A stretch of 64,000 bases of DNA. It comes from Styela clava (taxonomy: Eukaryota > Chordata > Ascidiacea > Stolidobranchia > Styelidae). This document shows, piece after piece, positions 23,518-35,593 of this stretch; the stretch's first letter is position 1, and every line of letters starts with the position of its first letter. The DNA lies in contig NC_135250.1 in the NCBI RefSeq assembly GCF_964204865.1, positions 9,300,001-9,364,000 on the forward strand. Reading direction: 5' to 3'. The position numbers and the translations under genes were made by a program. The notes beneath the pieces are model-generated. The model was given only the letters and a program-made list of their open reading frames with translations. It searched no databases and had not been told where the DNA came from.

Positions 23518-26191
23518 TCAATTAAGTTTTATTTCGCAAATATATCTATTACTTGTTGAACAATGATTATCGTTAAATTTCCATTTCTTAAGGTGAGATA
23601 GATGTACGCAATCTTCTTGGTTTTTATGATCGTCCGGTTGATCAGTACTCCAAAAAGAATCTTGATCGGACAAAGTGACTCCATCAGCCCAGACAAATGC
23701 TCCTTCCTGTTGAATGTCATCCAAACCTATCCAGGTATCAACTTCCACTGATTTTATCATTGGAAGTATTTCACTGCAATAAAATAAATAATTCAAAATG
23801 ATTAACTCATTATCTCAAGTCGAACAATCAACCAGTTCTCACCTATATTTATTTGAAATCCATTGTTTTGGGTCTTTTATCACAGCATGTTGCACCGGTG
23901 TTAATGTTTATAGGAGGGATATGAAGTTGGCGTAAATTTCCGTAATCGGACTTTTAAAGATAATAATCAATGTGAAAATTTTCTACAGATATTCAAAAAA
24001 AAAAGAAAAGTTGACTAAGCGATCCTCAAAGGTAAGTCTCTACGCCAAAGTTCTATTATCAAAATCTGATTTTGGATTCACGTTAGGAGATGAAGATGGA
24101 GACAAAAAATTGTATCAACTGGGAGCGAATGTCAATTTTTTCAAGTTAGAGTCAAAGTTGAAATTATTGCTACAGTTTAGGAATTCTTTATATATACTCG
24201 ATTAATTGAATTTAAAAACTTTAATGATTGGTATTGAATTTTTTTAAGAGTTTTTTGATACTTAATATTTCATCTCTTTGGACAGTAAATATAAAAGTAG
24301 TATTATGAATAAGTATTAAGCTAGGAATGGTATCAAAGTATGAATTAGTTTATTCTACCCGTTAAAAACAGTAGGATTTCTGATGCCAACAGAAGCCAAG
24401 TCTCCTCCTCGATTCTGACAATTTGACTTAGCTGTTGCATACGTGACTGGATCGTTGAACAGTTTGTAGTAGAGTCCGTTACTTGCTCTGTACCAGGTCT
24501 TGATTTCTTCCGTATAATAGACAAAAAATGATATTTGAATATTTTTCACACATTATATGTAATTTAGTTGATAGTTTTCTATGATATAAATTGATAAAGA
24601 TAACTGAACTGAAATTTGCCTCTTTCTATTGTTTTATAAATATTACATCATAATAAGGTCTCATTTTTTAGCGTGTCGTTCTCTCCTGTTTGTCTGACAG
24701 CTACTAGGGCTGCTGTATTTTACTCTCATTCTGCGATTTATCGAATCAGCGGAATGAATGATATCAGTAATAAAATTAGGACAATGGCCAACTAAATATT
24801 CATCAACTAAATTCTATTTTGCAAGCGCACTGACTGAAGCACAGCATTTTGATTCTAAAAGAAAAAAACTATAACAGTGTAAAATGGTAAACAATAGTAT
24901 TGTTTGAGGCGTTAATTAAGGTTCTTGATAATATAGTATGAATATTAATATAAAAAAATAATAAAAACGGTTCTGAATTCGCAAAAGATTTTAAGAAAAA
25001 TTTCATTTCACCTTCTTTTTTCGCAACATTCTCTCTTAATTTCTTCAGAACATCTGGAAAAAAAGTAAATGCTCAAATACTGTCACAAATTTAGTTGGCG
25101 TAGAATGGTGTCACGTAATATACGACATTCCTTGTCACTAGTTCGCAAAAAAATAATTTAGGGTAAAACAATGTGCCTCAGGGAACCTAAGGGAAAATAA
25201 AAAACTAAAAAAAAAATTCGTAAGAGAATTTAAAAGTTTGATCGTCACAGAAAAAATAAATATTTTTTTTTATCAAAATGTAAACCTTTTCATACATTTA
25301 AACATTCTACAGGAAAATTTAAAAGCCCTACAAGAAAATTTTATTACTCATTTGTAGGTATCACCAATGACATTACATTGGTATCACCTCACATTGTTGG
25401 TTGTAGCCTTGATTTATCACTCAAATCAAGTGTTTCTTAAGAAATCTAATTTGTCAAAAATATCACTCTACCTTCGGCGCTTGGATTGTCACAATCTCCA
25501 ACAGAAACCCAACGTCCATTCATCCATTTTGTATAGCAGTATCCATCTAAATGTAAACGTGATCTGTTTAGATCAGCATAGGACATTTTAATGATCTAAT
25601 AAACGATTAAAATGGAAGGCTTTCGAGTTTTGGCCAAATAATAAATGGATTCTCACAAGAATATAAAAAAAGGCCGGCGCTCCAGAAGTGTGTGTACCAA
25701 TATGAAGATGACTAATTTTGTTCGCCTACTTTACGTCAAGTTGTGTAAAAGAACTGAAACCTATGGGCAAAGGGCATATTCACTTGGCTAACACAGACAG
25801 TCCCGAACTCGTAATAGTACTAAAATAAAGAAAATCGGAATAAAATTATGACCTAAGCCTATCCTGGTACACTACGGGTGTACCGAAACATTATACTAAA
25901 AATGATTTCACATCTTTAATACTGTAATTATCAGTTGGGTTTATTCGATAGTGTAAAGGTAAATTTTGTTATACCTTTGCGCCAATGAATCCGTATGCGT
26001 ATTTAATACAGGGGTGCTGTAGCAAGTGATCTATGTGTGGACTGTACTACTATAAAACTATAATATTATAAACAATATATTTGAACGAACTAGAGCGAGT
26101 AAAGTGAAATGAACATTTTCATCAACTCACCTCCAGCAAACGACAAATTGATCAAGCATTGACAAAGAGTTACGAAAATAATAAGCTTCAT
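23518..26191 (-). CDS. Secreted C-type lectin, copy 1 (QPD type)
   Basis: Five exons join in frame to 193 residues: 26131-26191, 25472-25546, 25012-25053, 24359-24506, 23518-23773. Exon 1 is a signal peptide (MKLIIFVTLCQCLINLSFAG). Exon 2 has a two-Cys segment, GYCYTKWMNGRW..GDC. Exon 3 is a short basic helix-like linker. Exons 4 and 5 form a C-type lectin fold: SNCQNRGGDLASV, TWIGLDD, FVWADG, a QPD motif, EDC, FNDNHC and YICEIK. In family terms QPD predicts galactose-type binding with Ca2+ coordination, and FND stands at the WND position. The exon 4 acceptor is chosen because it keeps phase. It is the mirror image of the gene at 27431-30555. Confidence 0.88.
25672..25879 (+). repeat. MITE family M1, copy C
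   Basis: It starts GGCGCTCCAGAAGTGTGTGT and ends near CTGGTACACTACGGG; the interior matches copies A and B (TTTTGTTCGCCTAC, TTGGCTAACACAGACAGTCC). It lies in the first intron of the minus-strand lectin and has no counterpart in the mirror gene, so it arrived after the duplication or was lost from the other arm. Confidence 0.8.
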
Positions 26192-27430
26192 TTTTTGAGG
26201 TGTCTCTTCAAACAAATAACTCAAAATGGAGTCGAAACTGCGATTATATTTTCCTATGAATTTGTATGTAAATTAGAGTGGTTCATTTCCAATTTGCATT
26301 GATTCTAAACCCGGAACTTACTTACTACATAACACCAGTGGCCATGCACATTCATAATGACATTCGAGCGTGAAAAATATTTTGCAAACTTGAAAGTACG
26401 CAAGTATGACCTTTTTGAATATTGATATTAATTATTCAATAAAAAATTCAATTTTTTTTATTATTTCTGAAAAAACTTCAATTTAAATTTTACATTGAGT
26501 AACAGATGAATGCAAAAATATGCAACTTCCTGGATTCGATAAAAATGCAAATTGGGATTGAGAGATAAAGCAACAACAAAAATCAATTTGCGTATTTATA
26601 TATATTACAAAATATTCATTATCAAATTGACTTAAAGTAATCCTCTTACATTTTTCATTTCTTTAGAGTTTCGGCGTTTTCATTGAGTGCAACTTTACTT
26701 CGATAAGTTATTGGGGTTAACAAACGAGAATATAAAAAATGTTTACCAACTTACCTACTTCACCTAACGACATATCGATTATGAATTGACAAAAGGTCGC
26801 GAAAATGTTACGTTCAGTTAGAGAGGTATTTCTCATCAAAGTAAACGTGGAACTGGAAACAAAGCCGAAACGACAAATATATGGAAAATTGAGAGTTATC
26901 ACTTCAAAGTAAATTTGATTGAATATTTATTTATATAAATGTATGTAAATTAATTTTTGTAGGTTCTTTGCCTTTCAATAGAATTTACATTATTATTAAA
27001 TCGCGGAAGTTGCGGATTTTTGCATTCATTTTTTTATTACTCAGTGTGAAATTTAAATTGCAGTGGATTTGTTTCAGAAAGTATTGTATTGAAATATTTT
27101 ATTGAATAATTGATATATATTATTATTCAAAAGGAGTTCTCATACTTTTAAGCCTTCAATTTTGCAACATAATTCTTATGCTCGAATGTCATAATAAATG
27201 TGCATGGCCACTGGTGTTTTGTAGACTCAACTAACTGAGGATACAATGCAAAAATCTTTAATTTCCGGGTTTAAAATTAATGCAAATTGTAGATGAACCA
27301 CCTTAATTTCTATATACACTCATGAGGGAAATATCATTATTTCAAAGTCACGCAAAATAAGTAACCTTGATAGTCAGTTGCAGGTTGACTTTAGTTTGGG
27401 TGTTTTGTGGTGAAGAGATACCTCAGAAAA
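26192..27430. other. Bidirectional spacer between the two lectins
   Basis: About 1.2 kb separates the two start codons. It holds mirrored promoter-side DNA on both arms and the decayed exon at 26757-26816. Both lectins start with the same context, a run of A then ATGAAGCTTATTATTTTCG. No further gene is seen. Confidence 0.6.
26757..26816 (-). pseudogene. Decayed third copy of the lectin signal-peptide exon
   Basis: On the minus strand this aligns along its length with the intact first exons at 26131-26191 and 27431-27494, sharing CTTTTGTCAAT and ATATGTCGTTAGGTGAAG-like segments and a following GTAAGTTG donor. The ATG has become CTG, and point changes break the signal-peptide frame. It lies almost on the axis of the inverted duplication. 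Confidence 0.7.
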
Positions 27431-30400
27431 ATGAAGCTTATTATTTTCGTAACTCTTTGTCAATGCTTATTCAATTTGTCGTTTGCTGGGGAAGGTGAGT
27501 TGTTAAAATTGTTTATTTCTCTTCATATTTCTCAAATATATTATTTATAATATTATAAGAGTAATTCATGTGATATGAGAGTCGTTCTGCACGTTAGAAC
27601 AATTATACTTATCTTTCTACGGTTGTCAGACAGAAATTTATTTCTAAGTCTGTCAGACAGAAATTTATATTGATGCTAGTTCTTGAGTTTCATTCAAGTA
27701 TTGTCACTTCTATACTTGTCAGGGCACAAATTATAAAATCACGTTTACATTTAGATGGATACTGCTTTACAAAATGGAAGAATGGACGTTGGGTTTCTGT
27801 TGGAGATTGTGACAATCCTAGTGCCGAAGGTAAGATGATATTTTTGACAAATAGATTTCTCTTGAACAGTTGATTTGAGTGTTAAATCAAGGATACAACC
27901 AACAGTCAGAGAGGGCACATTCAGAGCAGTATAAAACCTTCCTGATGGACTGTCTCTGAATAGAATTTTCAAATGCATAAAAAGGTTTATATTTTGATAT
28001 AAAAGTTTTTTTTAGTGAGCCTAACACGTAAATTATATAATTAAAAGACATGTACGAGTTGCTTTTTGGACATTTCATGAACATATGGATCGCTTTGTTA
28101 AATCTTTATTCTTCTTAAAATGAAAAATCGTTTTATTTCCAATTCCTGCGACAATCGAAATTTTGAATTTTCAGTCGTTAAAAACAGAAGCGTCTTCTAC
28201 AAACTTGTAATTTTGAACATTTTAGAAAAAAACATTTTCAATTTTTCTCTTATTACCTTTTGCACGTAGTTTTACCCTAAATAAAATTGTTTAACAAATG
28301 ACTTTCGAGAGCCTGTAGCCCACGAGTGTCGTATTTTTACGTGTCGACAATATAGTTGCACGCGCTTACTCACTATTTTACATTTTTGTCGTTTTTTTCT
28401 TTTCAGATTTTCTGAAGAAATTAAGAGCAAATGTTGCCAGAAAAGAAGGTGAAATCAAATTATTCTAAAAATACAATGTGAATTCAGAACTGGTTTTATG
28501 AATTTTTATAATTTATATCATATTAACGTTAAATTAGCGTTTCATACCTTTCAAATATTATTTCAGATTCTTTTTCAAAATTATTGTTTATAATTTTAAA
28601 CTGTTATAGTTTTGTTTCATTGAACTCCCAAGTATTGTGTATGAAGTGTCTGAACTAACAATGATTTAGTATAGAGGCAAAATACTGTTCTTCGGTCAGT
28701 GCGTTCGCAAAATATAATTTAGTTGATGGATATTTCCTTGAGCATCGTTTGATATACATTCTTTCCGCTGATCCGATGAAGCGCAGAATGAGAGTAAAAT
28801 ACAGCAGCATTAGTAGCTGTTGAACAAAGAAGAAAGAACAACACGCTAAAATGACATCACATGGGCCGATGTGCTCGGAGTCAACCACGAAAATCAAATC
28901 TGCTTTCAAACAATATATCAGCCGCTGTCATAAATTTGACTCTGTACACAACATGAGTATGATGTAAACAAATGAAACAATAAAACTATTAAAACTTTCC
29001 CGTAATATCTACCAGTTTATATTCTAGAAAAATCAAATTTTGTTCTTTTTTGTCTATTATACGGAAAAAGTCAAGACCTGGACCAGAGCAAGTAACGGAC
29101 TTTACTACAAACTGTTCAGCGATCCCGCCACATATGCAACAGCTAAGTCAAACTGTCAGAATCGAGGAGGAGATTTGGCTTCTGTTGTCATCAGAAATTC
29201 TACTGTTTTTAACGGGTAAAATAAAAAACTTTGATATCATTCTGACATAATACCTATTTAAGATCACTCTGCTACTATTATATTCACAGCCCAAAAAGAT
29301 AAACCAAGTACAAAAAACTCATTTAATTACAGTCATCAAATTTTTAAAATCTAATTAATTGAGTATATAAAAGGGATTTTCATACTCTAAACCAGAGCTA
29401 AAGTAATTTCGACTCCGGAGTTGAAAAAGATTTTCACTTTGACTCCGGTTGATAAAATTTTCGTCTTCGACTCCAGCTGCGAACTCAAATCCGAAATCAA
29501 ACTTCAATAATGAAACTTTGGCGTATGCGAGTTTCTGTCAAATTTCTGTAGATAATTGTAACCTGTATTATCATCAGTAGAAGTCAGAAACTCAAACTTC
29601 GAATACAGAAGTTCAAAACTTCGACAAAAACAGGCTAAACAAGAACGTAGCCAGGTTTTTTAAAAGGGGAGGGAAGGTTTCAAAAATGGGAATGAAAAAT
29701 TCCCGAGCTACGGCTAAAACAGACGCCGCGATTACGCCACTTATTGAAATAGCCCTCAAAATACACTTTTGCAGCGGATGAAGATTTTTCTGTTGCGTAA
29801 AATATTCAAACCATGGCCGATCCGAACATTCAAATTGTCTTGCCATATTAGTTTAATTGTGATCATCGTAACTCGCCTTCGCGTCGGACTTGCTGTGAAA
29901 AGAAATCACTACTACTCAAGAAACTTCTTATTTTTGCGGGTCTGCGTTAAAATTCCGATTAAGATTACGAGGCAACCCAACATAATGTGAGCCGTAGGGA
30001 CACCAAATTTAGTGATTTACAATGTCTAATAAGCATTTTTTCTGTCGCGGTCATCCGAAAACAAAACTTATGGTGTTTCCCAAAGTTTTATATTTGGTAT
30101 TTTACAGTGCCGCTTTTCAATTCAAAATTTTGGGTCAGCACATTGCTATGAACAATGACACTGACGTAACTTATTTGCTTTACGTGCTGTGATAAAGACA
30201 GATTTAAAAAAGAGATATATATATATATATATATTGTTGAAAACTGTTTGATTGTGCTTGATAAAGAATTAATCATTTCAATTATTTATTTCATTGCAGT
30301 GAAATACTTCCGATGATAAAATTAGGAGATATTGATACTTGGATCGGTCTGGATGATCTTCAACACGAAGGAAGATTTATTTGGGCTGATGGCGAAATTT

Positions 30401-30555
30401 TGCCCGATCAATATTCTTATTGGGGTACTGATCAACCGGACAACCATGAAAACCAAGAAGATTGCGCACAGCTCCACAAGGGGCTAAGCTGGAAGATTAA
30501 CGATGTTCCATGTACAGATACTTATAGTTATATTTGCGAAATAAAACTGGCTTGA
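27431..30555 (+). CDS. Secreted C-type lectin, copy 2 (QPD type)
   Basis: Five exons join in frame to 193 residues: 27431-27494, 27755-27829, 28407-28448, 29071-29215, 30300-30555. The signal peptide covers about residues 1-20. An N-terminal loop has Cys25 and Cys40, and a basic linker covers 47-60. The lectin domain runs from about 61 to 193, with Cys89-Cys188 and Cys164-Cys180 as the expected disulfides, TWIGLDDL (122-129), QPD (154-156), IND (175-177) and YICEIK (186-191). QPD suggests galactose or GalNAc binding in this family. It differs from the mirror gene at scattered residues (for example GEILPDQYSYW against GVTLSDQDSFW, next to the QPD), so sugar preference could differ. A poly(A) signal ATTAAA lies at 30587-30592. 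Confidence 0.9.
29395..30150. repeat. Repeat insertion in lectin intron 4
   Basis: Present only in the plus-strand lectin. The left part is rich in GACTCCGG motifs (29415-29490). The right part (29830-30120) matches the interior of the hAT elements at 11337 and 49118, with GTCTAATAAGCATTTTT, AAAACTTATGGTGTTT and GTGCCGCTTTTCAAT. The exact ends are not clear. It accounts for most of the length difference between the two lectin genes. Confidence 0.65.
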
Positions 30556-32611
30556 TTAAGTTAATTTGAAAATAGTATACTAAAAAATTAAAGATTTTGA
30601 AACTACCTTCTTTTGAGATACAAACATGTGTGACAAAAATCCCTTTCAATTTTTAAATTATTATTTGCGATGTCATGCGACTACGGCCTAAGTGATTGCA
30701 TGTAGGCCTATGTACAAAAAATTTCTAATCAATAATCAATAATCCTGGTTCCCCGCAACTTCCCTTACCCAGTAAAATGTGTGTATAATTTTGTATTTTG
30801 GCAATTTCGTATGTTATTTTTACCCAAATGAAAAAAAAATAGACTACGGCTATGAACTATTAATATCATTATTTGCTATCGTCGAGGGACAACTAGAAAC
30901 TACAATGTTTTAACTCATTTATTTCCATCTGTTTGTTTATGACCTGAGAGTATACAGATGAATAAAAAACTGATGCATTAAAAAGGCAATATCACAGCTT
31001 TAATTTTGAGCAGTTTTTTCTATTTGACTCATTTATTCCGGGTTATCATTTTAAGATTATATTTGGTATAATCATCCGATGATTAATATTTAGCTTATTT
31101 CTTATCATAGGGGTGTTGCATATATAAGGAAAAAATATAATTGAAAACTGTTTTGCTGACATGCAAAAATAAGAGAAATATATAACTTTAATCACGTATA
31201 TCTGGCGTGATGTGTATGGTTTCTCATTAAATTTTTGAAATTAGAAATATGGTGTAAGTATAGGCAAATATTTCAATGATATAATATGTATACACAATGG
31301 TACGAGAAATGGGGAAACGTTTCTCCTTTGAAAAATAGATTGCAAATAGGCAGCAGGTGCATTTTTTGTGTGGTGGGTCCATGATATATATATAAATACG
31401 AAAATTTGAACATAGCTACCTGATAAAAAGTTTCATACAGCATCATCAAACCCAGACATGCCCGATGCCAATTCCCAAACCACTATATATATCTGCATAC
31501 AGGAGCTAGATACGAACAAGGTCGAACCACTACCCGACTAGCACAAATTTCACTTTCCAGCTTTGAAATGCTAGTGACAGGTTGCGGGTTCAGCGGAATG
31601 TGGGCTACCCCAAGAAATCTTCACGCGACACCACTGGGGGCCACCACCCACTGTTTTAGACCATGTCTTCGATAATGCACCAAATTCACCAGTTTTTAGT
31701 GTAAAACTCGTAACAATTGATTATGCCAAATGTATAACATTTCGTAAATGCAAAGGCTAAACTTACTGGACCTGAAAACTTAGTTTACGAATAAACAATA
31801 CCTTCGGACTCGGTCATATGAGAGAAGAATTCTGACAAATAACTTCCTAAACTCTAAGCAAGTAAAATATTACAGGTGGCTTTTTTGAAAAAAATACATT
31901 CTCTGCCGTTTACTTGTTGTCATCGGGTATCCTAAATAAGAAACTCATATCCCTAATTTAATTAAAAGGTGTTATGGCAATATATCAATGCTTTCAATAG
32001 GTTGTTGGCCCCTGCTACTGTGCTATCAGCAGTAGTGGGATTCAGTCGGTTAGCTCCGGTTCTATAGAACCGTCTCACGGAATTTTATGAGATCAGCGAA
32101 CTGGTTAGCATTACATGACTTGGGGCTCCCGAAGTATGCGAACCAAGATGGCGGACATCGGAATGTAATATGTGTATAGGTTAGGGTTAGGCCATAATTT
32201 TAGGTATAAATACTACGGGAGGCTCTTGGCTAGTCTTCGAACTGATAATAGGACTAAAATAAGGAAAATTGGAAAGAAATTATCGCCTAACCCTAACCTA
32301 ACCTGATGAAATAATCAGTATGTTTATGTTTTTAATTTCTCTTGCTAACTAATTTAGACATTTTCTGAAGATATTAAAAATCATTTCTAAACAAATATTT
32401 GAAACAATTCACAATAAGAAAGCATTTATTTCAATTAGCAATTTAGACGCAATATAGATTGCAAATTATATGATAATGACATGATTGTAAGTTTGGACAA
32501 ACTTTAGTATGAGTTGGTGCAGGAATGTTTCTACGATTTTTATCAGGCATTTCTTAATGTTAAAAGAAAAAGTGAATGTCAGTTTATATTGGCATCTTTC
32601 TTTTCCGGTCT
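30556..32611. other. Intergenic region with repeats
   Basis: Holds the 3' UTR of the plus-strand lectin, a possible hAT end with CAGTAGTGGGATTCAGTCGG near 32030, the perfect palindrome CGGTTCTATAGAACCG next to it, and a rearranged M1 copy (32121-32303). A reverse-complement AATAAA at 32425-32430 may serve the small peptide gene. The GC-richer stretch at 31430-31680 looks like a dispersed repeat. No other coding sequence was recognised. Confidence 0.5.
32121..32303. repeat. MITE family M1, rearranged copy D
   Basis: It has GGGGCTCCCGAAGTATGCG at one end, AACCAAGATGGCGGACAT as in the palindrome at 15113, then ATACTACGGGAGG and CTAAAATAAGGAAAATTGG as in copies B and C. The order of the pieces suggests a nested or rearranged insertion. 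Confidence 0.65.
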
Positions 32612-33061
32612 TTACAAGTAGATTGAAGACGATCTGTACGTTTTAACACGACGTCCCCAAATAGCTGTAAATGAAAAATATCATTGTTGGTTTTACCGCC
32701 GTAAAAAATAAAAATTGTTGCATGAATGAGAAAATACTAGATTATAAATTTGTTAATGAATGTCTCATTTCCCAAAACCAGTCCTTTTTCTGGATGTCAA
32801 ATCATAATTAAAAGTATTTTTCACATATTTAGCATGTTAGGCCTATATCGATATTACCAAATTCATGAAAGTGAAATCTCAGCTAGATGTGTTTTCATAC
32901 CTTCCTTGGGCAAAAATTTCAAATACAAACAAATAAATTAAATTGTTTAAGCTATGTTAAAAGAGTTTGCCCCACTTACATTCAACAGCTACAGCCATCC
33001 ACAACATCACAAAGATAAAAACAAGTGCACGTTTCAAGAGTGTTTGTGAAGTTCCCGTCAT
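32612..33061 (-). CDS. Candidate 44-residue secreted peptide precursor with a Gly-Arg-Arg site
   Basis: Two exons, 32980-33061 and 32612-32664, join in frame through GAAT|gtaagt and ttttcatttacag. Exon 1 codes for a signal peptide: a basic n-region (TLLKRA), hydrophobic LVFIFVMLWMAVAV and a possible AVA cleavage site. The short remainder begins VESIWGRR and ends in a Ser/Tyr-rich tail, SSSIYL, then a stop. Gly followed by two Arg is the classic signal for dibasic cleavage and C-terminal amidation in neuropeptide precursors; basic short peptides can also be antimicrobial. TA-rich, TATA-like DNA lies just upstream (33088-33105), and AATAAA on this strand lies about 180 bp after the stop. No known family was recognised, and the second exon is short, so this remains a candidate. 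Confidence 0.45.
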
Positions 33062-35593
33062 TCTTCAGAATTCGTGTAGATTTGGTGATATATATATATA
33101 TACAAGATGACCTAAAATATATATATCCAAGGTTTGGAAGGTAAAAAGTAATTTTACTCTGTTTTTTGAATCTAGACCGAAACAACACGAATAGAAAATC
33201 GTAATGTGTACAGCACATTTAACGTTTTCTTCCCAAATGCTGCCAGCCTAGTTCAGTCTATACATATTTTGCGTGAAGCAATGCTTTCACGGTAATTCTG
33301 CAAGTTTTTGAAAATGGTAAAATAATTCAACCATCCACATTGGCATATACAGAAAACCTTAGCACATTGTCGAGTGTACCGGCCTAAATACGGTATAAGC
33401 AGCGACTTGTATCGGGTGTGATTTCCTCTAAATGATGGATGAAAATGGGAAATATGAACTCACAGCGCGCCATTTCCTTTAACGTCTAAATTAAGTTCAA
33501 TGTTCAAAAGAATGAAGTATTATGCAGGAAATATTTTGACTGTGTGCTAAGCATTAAATATAAATTATCTTGCATGCAGATCGACTTCACTTCCGTGTCG
33601 TGTCAAACACTTCCTAATACGGAAAACATGATATCGATCAGCTCATGGTCATGACGCTACATATGTTTTATGTTGTAGTAAACAATTTCTCTTCCCTTCT
33701 TCTGTTATGAGATTATCACTCGTGTCCTACGCCATTTTTACTTTAGTGGGTAAAGCTAATTCAGCATATAGGATTAAGAACATATCAGAATACCCTAATA
33801 CTTCTTTTTTTAATATAGGGTTTTGATAAAACATAGAAGACATAGGAGCTCATGTATCCAACTATACTTATGCTTATAGTATACCATTTGTCATATTATA
33901 TTGAATAATATGTTAGGAAAATTGTTCTAAACAAAAGAACAAAGCCACATTTTGTAAGCGAACACAGTTACACTCGAAATAGCGGAAATATTTTGCGACG
34001 CGCGTTGAATCAAACAAAATATAATACAACGTGTGTAAAAATAGTTTGCGTTGAACCTGTAATAAGTTTTCCGCGAGTAATAATAGTTTATTCAAGAATG
34101 TAAATAGTACGAGAGTTGTCACTAACTCACAGTATACAGGCGATTAATTTTTTTTCTATTTCACATGAATCACTTGACATATTATAATATAATAAACAGG
34201 AGATTCCGCTCACATATATGTGGACGAAAGCCAAACAACTACTTCATAGCCTTGCCATACTTTCAACGCCGTTCTCATAGACGCCCTCGTTTTACAGACA
34301 AACACTGTGTTTGTTTCATGATACTAAATACCGGCACATTGTCAATCAAGTGTATGGTGCTGCAGAAAGACATTTATCTGGTCATGCGACGTCAAATTTA
34401 CTCAGTGGAATATTTATTTAGTACTTTTACTTTTGTTCCCAAAATGAGACATTATTGATAACCGTCGCTTGATGTGCCATCCGAGCAGTGATGAGCTGAA
34501 AAAATCGTTACAACCGGAACGCACCTAATTCGCGTATGCAATGTATATTTACATTCAACACCACGCGGATGCTGCCAGAAATATTTGTCTGTCCCAAGAT
34601 AGAGCCGGAGAACTACAATGAAATATGAATTCCTTATTCGAAGAATATTCATACCAATTCAATACAAATGTTATTATTAGAATGTAACAGGACAAATTTT
34701 CACGGGGTCAAAGGTCGGCGAAAATCCACTACATGTTAATGCTGTACGTACCAACGACTAACTGCTGTACTAACTAATTGTTTGCCGCAATGTAAAAAGA
34801 ATTATTACGTAACAAAGCGTAAGTAAATAACCAAGTTTACCAGAGAAACTAAACTTTCCATGACATAATTTTATTTCAATAACAGGAGCGCAAATGCAAT
34901 AAAATGTCCAACAACCGGAACGCCGTTCCGGTGCGTTCCGGCTACAGCTCATCACTGGATCCAAGTGTGTTGAGTTGAATACATTCACCGTGAAATTGCT
35001 ATTTCTCACACTAGCAATTGACAACAGGTAAATAAATGATCACCCCGCCTGATGCTTCGATATTTTTCAATGACAACCAAACATTATATGGACATTTGTA
35101 AGCAACATAAAGAGCATGGTAAATCATTAACCACATGCCGTAATGTTGAATCGCCAAACCATCCGAACGATTTAGGAAAACTCAAATGATTGCGTTGCAA
35201 ACCAGGTTTAAAACTAATTTGTTATGGGTTCAGTTGAGATTGAAAACGTATGTCAGTGAGAAAAAAAGAATCTTTGCTTGTTGCTTGGCAAATTATCCGA
35301 TTCTCTATGCAATGGTATGTAAATAGAATTGTTGAGAGCGAAAGTCAGTAAAAGCAGGTCAAGCGGCCAGAACAGGAAACACAAGGAATGGAATAACACC
35401 AGGCCATGGACATCACAGGTTCTTAGTTGGACACAAAAAGTAGACCGTTAGCAGAAATTTGATAATTATTATCACGATAATGTCACTTTGTAAAGGAGAA
35501 CAGGAGAATTCAAAATCATATATATTTTTGCAAAAGCTGGTAGTATTATGTTCATATATATTAATGTGCTTCCAATTTAGTTTGTGAATCAAT
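33062..35593. other. Intergenic region and 5' flank of sulfotransferase copy 1
   Basis: From about 34260 the sequence is paralogous to the flank of copy 2 (from about 40440), apart from the hAT element at 34486-34957. 33062-34260 has no feature I recognise except TA-rich DNA. Confidence 0.5.
34486..34957. mobile_element. Non-autonomous hAT element 2
   Basis: The ends are CAGTGATGAGCTGAAAAAAT and its near complement ending AGCTCATCACTG. The flanking octamers CATCCGAG and GATCCAAG are a decayed target duplication. The paralogous flank at 40650-40680 has a single CATCAAG-like site and no element, an empty site that confirms insertion after the segmental duplication. Confidence 0.85.

Larger units (their letters stand above)
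23518..30555. repeat. Inverted duplication carrying two divergent lectin genes
   Basis: The minus-strand lectin (23518-26191) and plus-strand lectin (27431-30555) mirror each other exon by exon, and non-coding DNA is mirrored too: 26278-26530 matches the reverse complement of about 27005-27304 (for example GGCCATGCACATTCAT against its complement near 27210), and introns match near 24700-24850 and 28655-28830. The axis is near 26800. The plus arm is longer because of an insertion at 29395-30150. Confidence 0.85.

Noticed and set aside
31440-31680. Possible tRNA-derived SINE with GGTTCAGCGG and GTCGAACCACTACCC
   Set aside because: No complete A box/B box pair at the right spacing and no second copy in the window.
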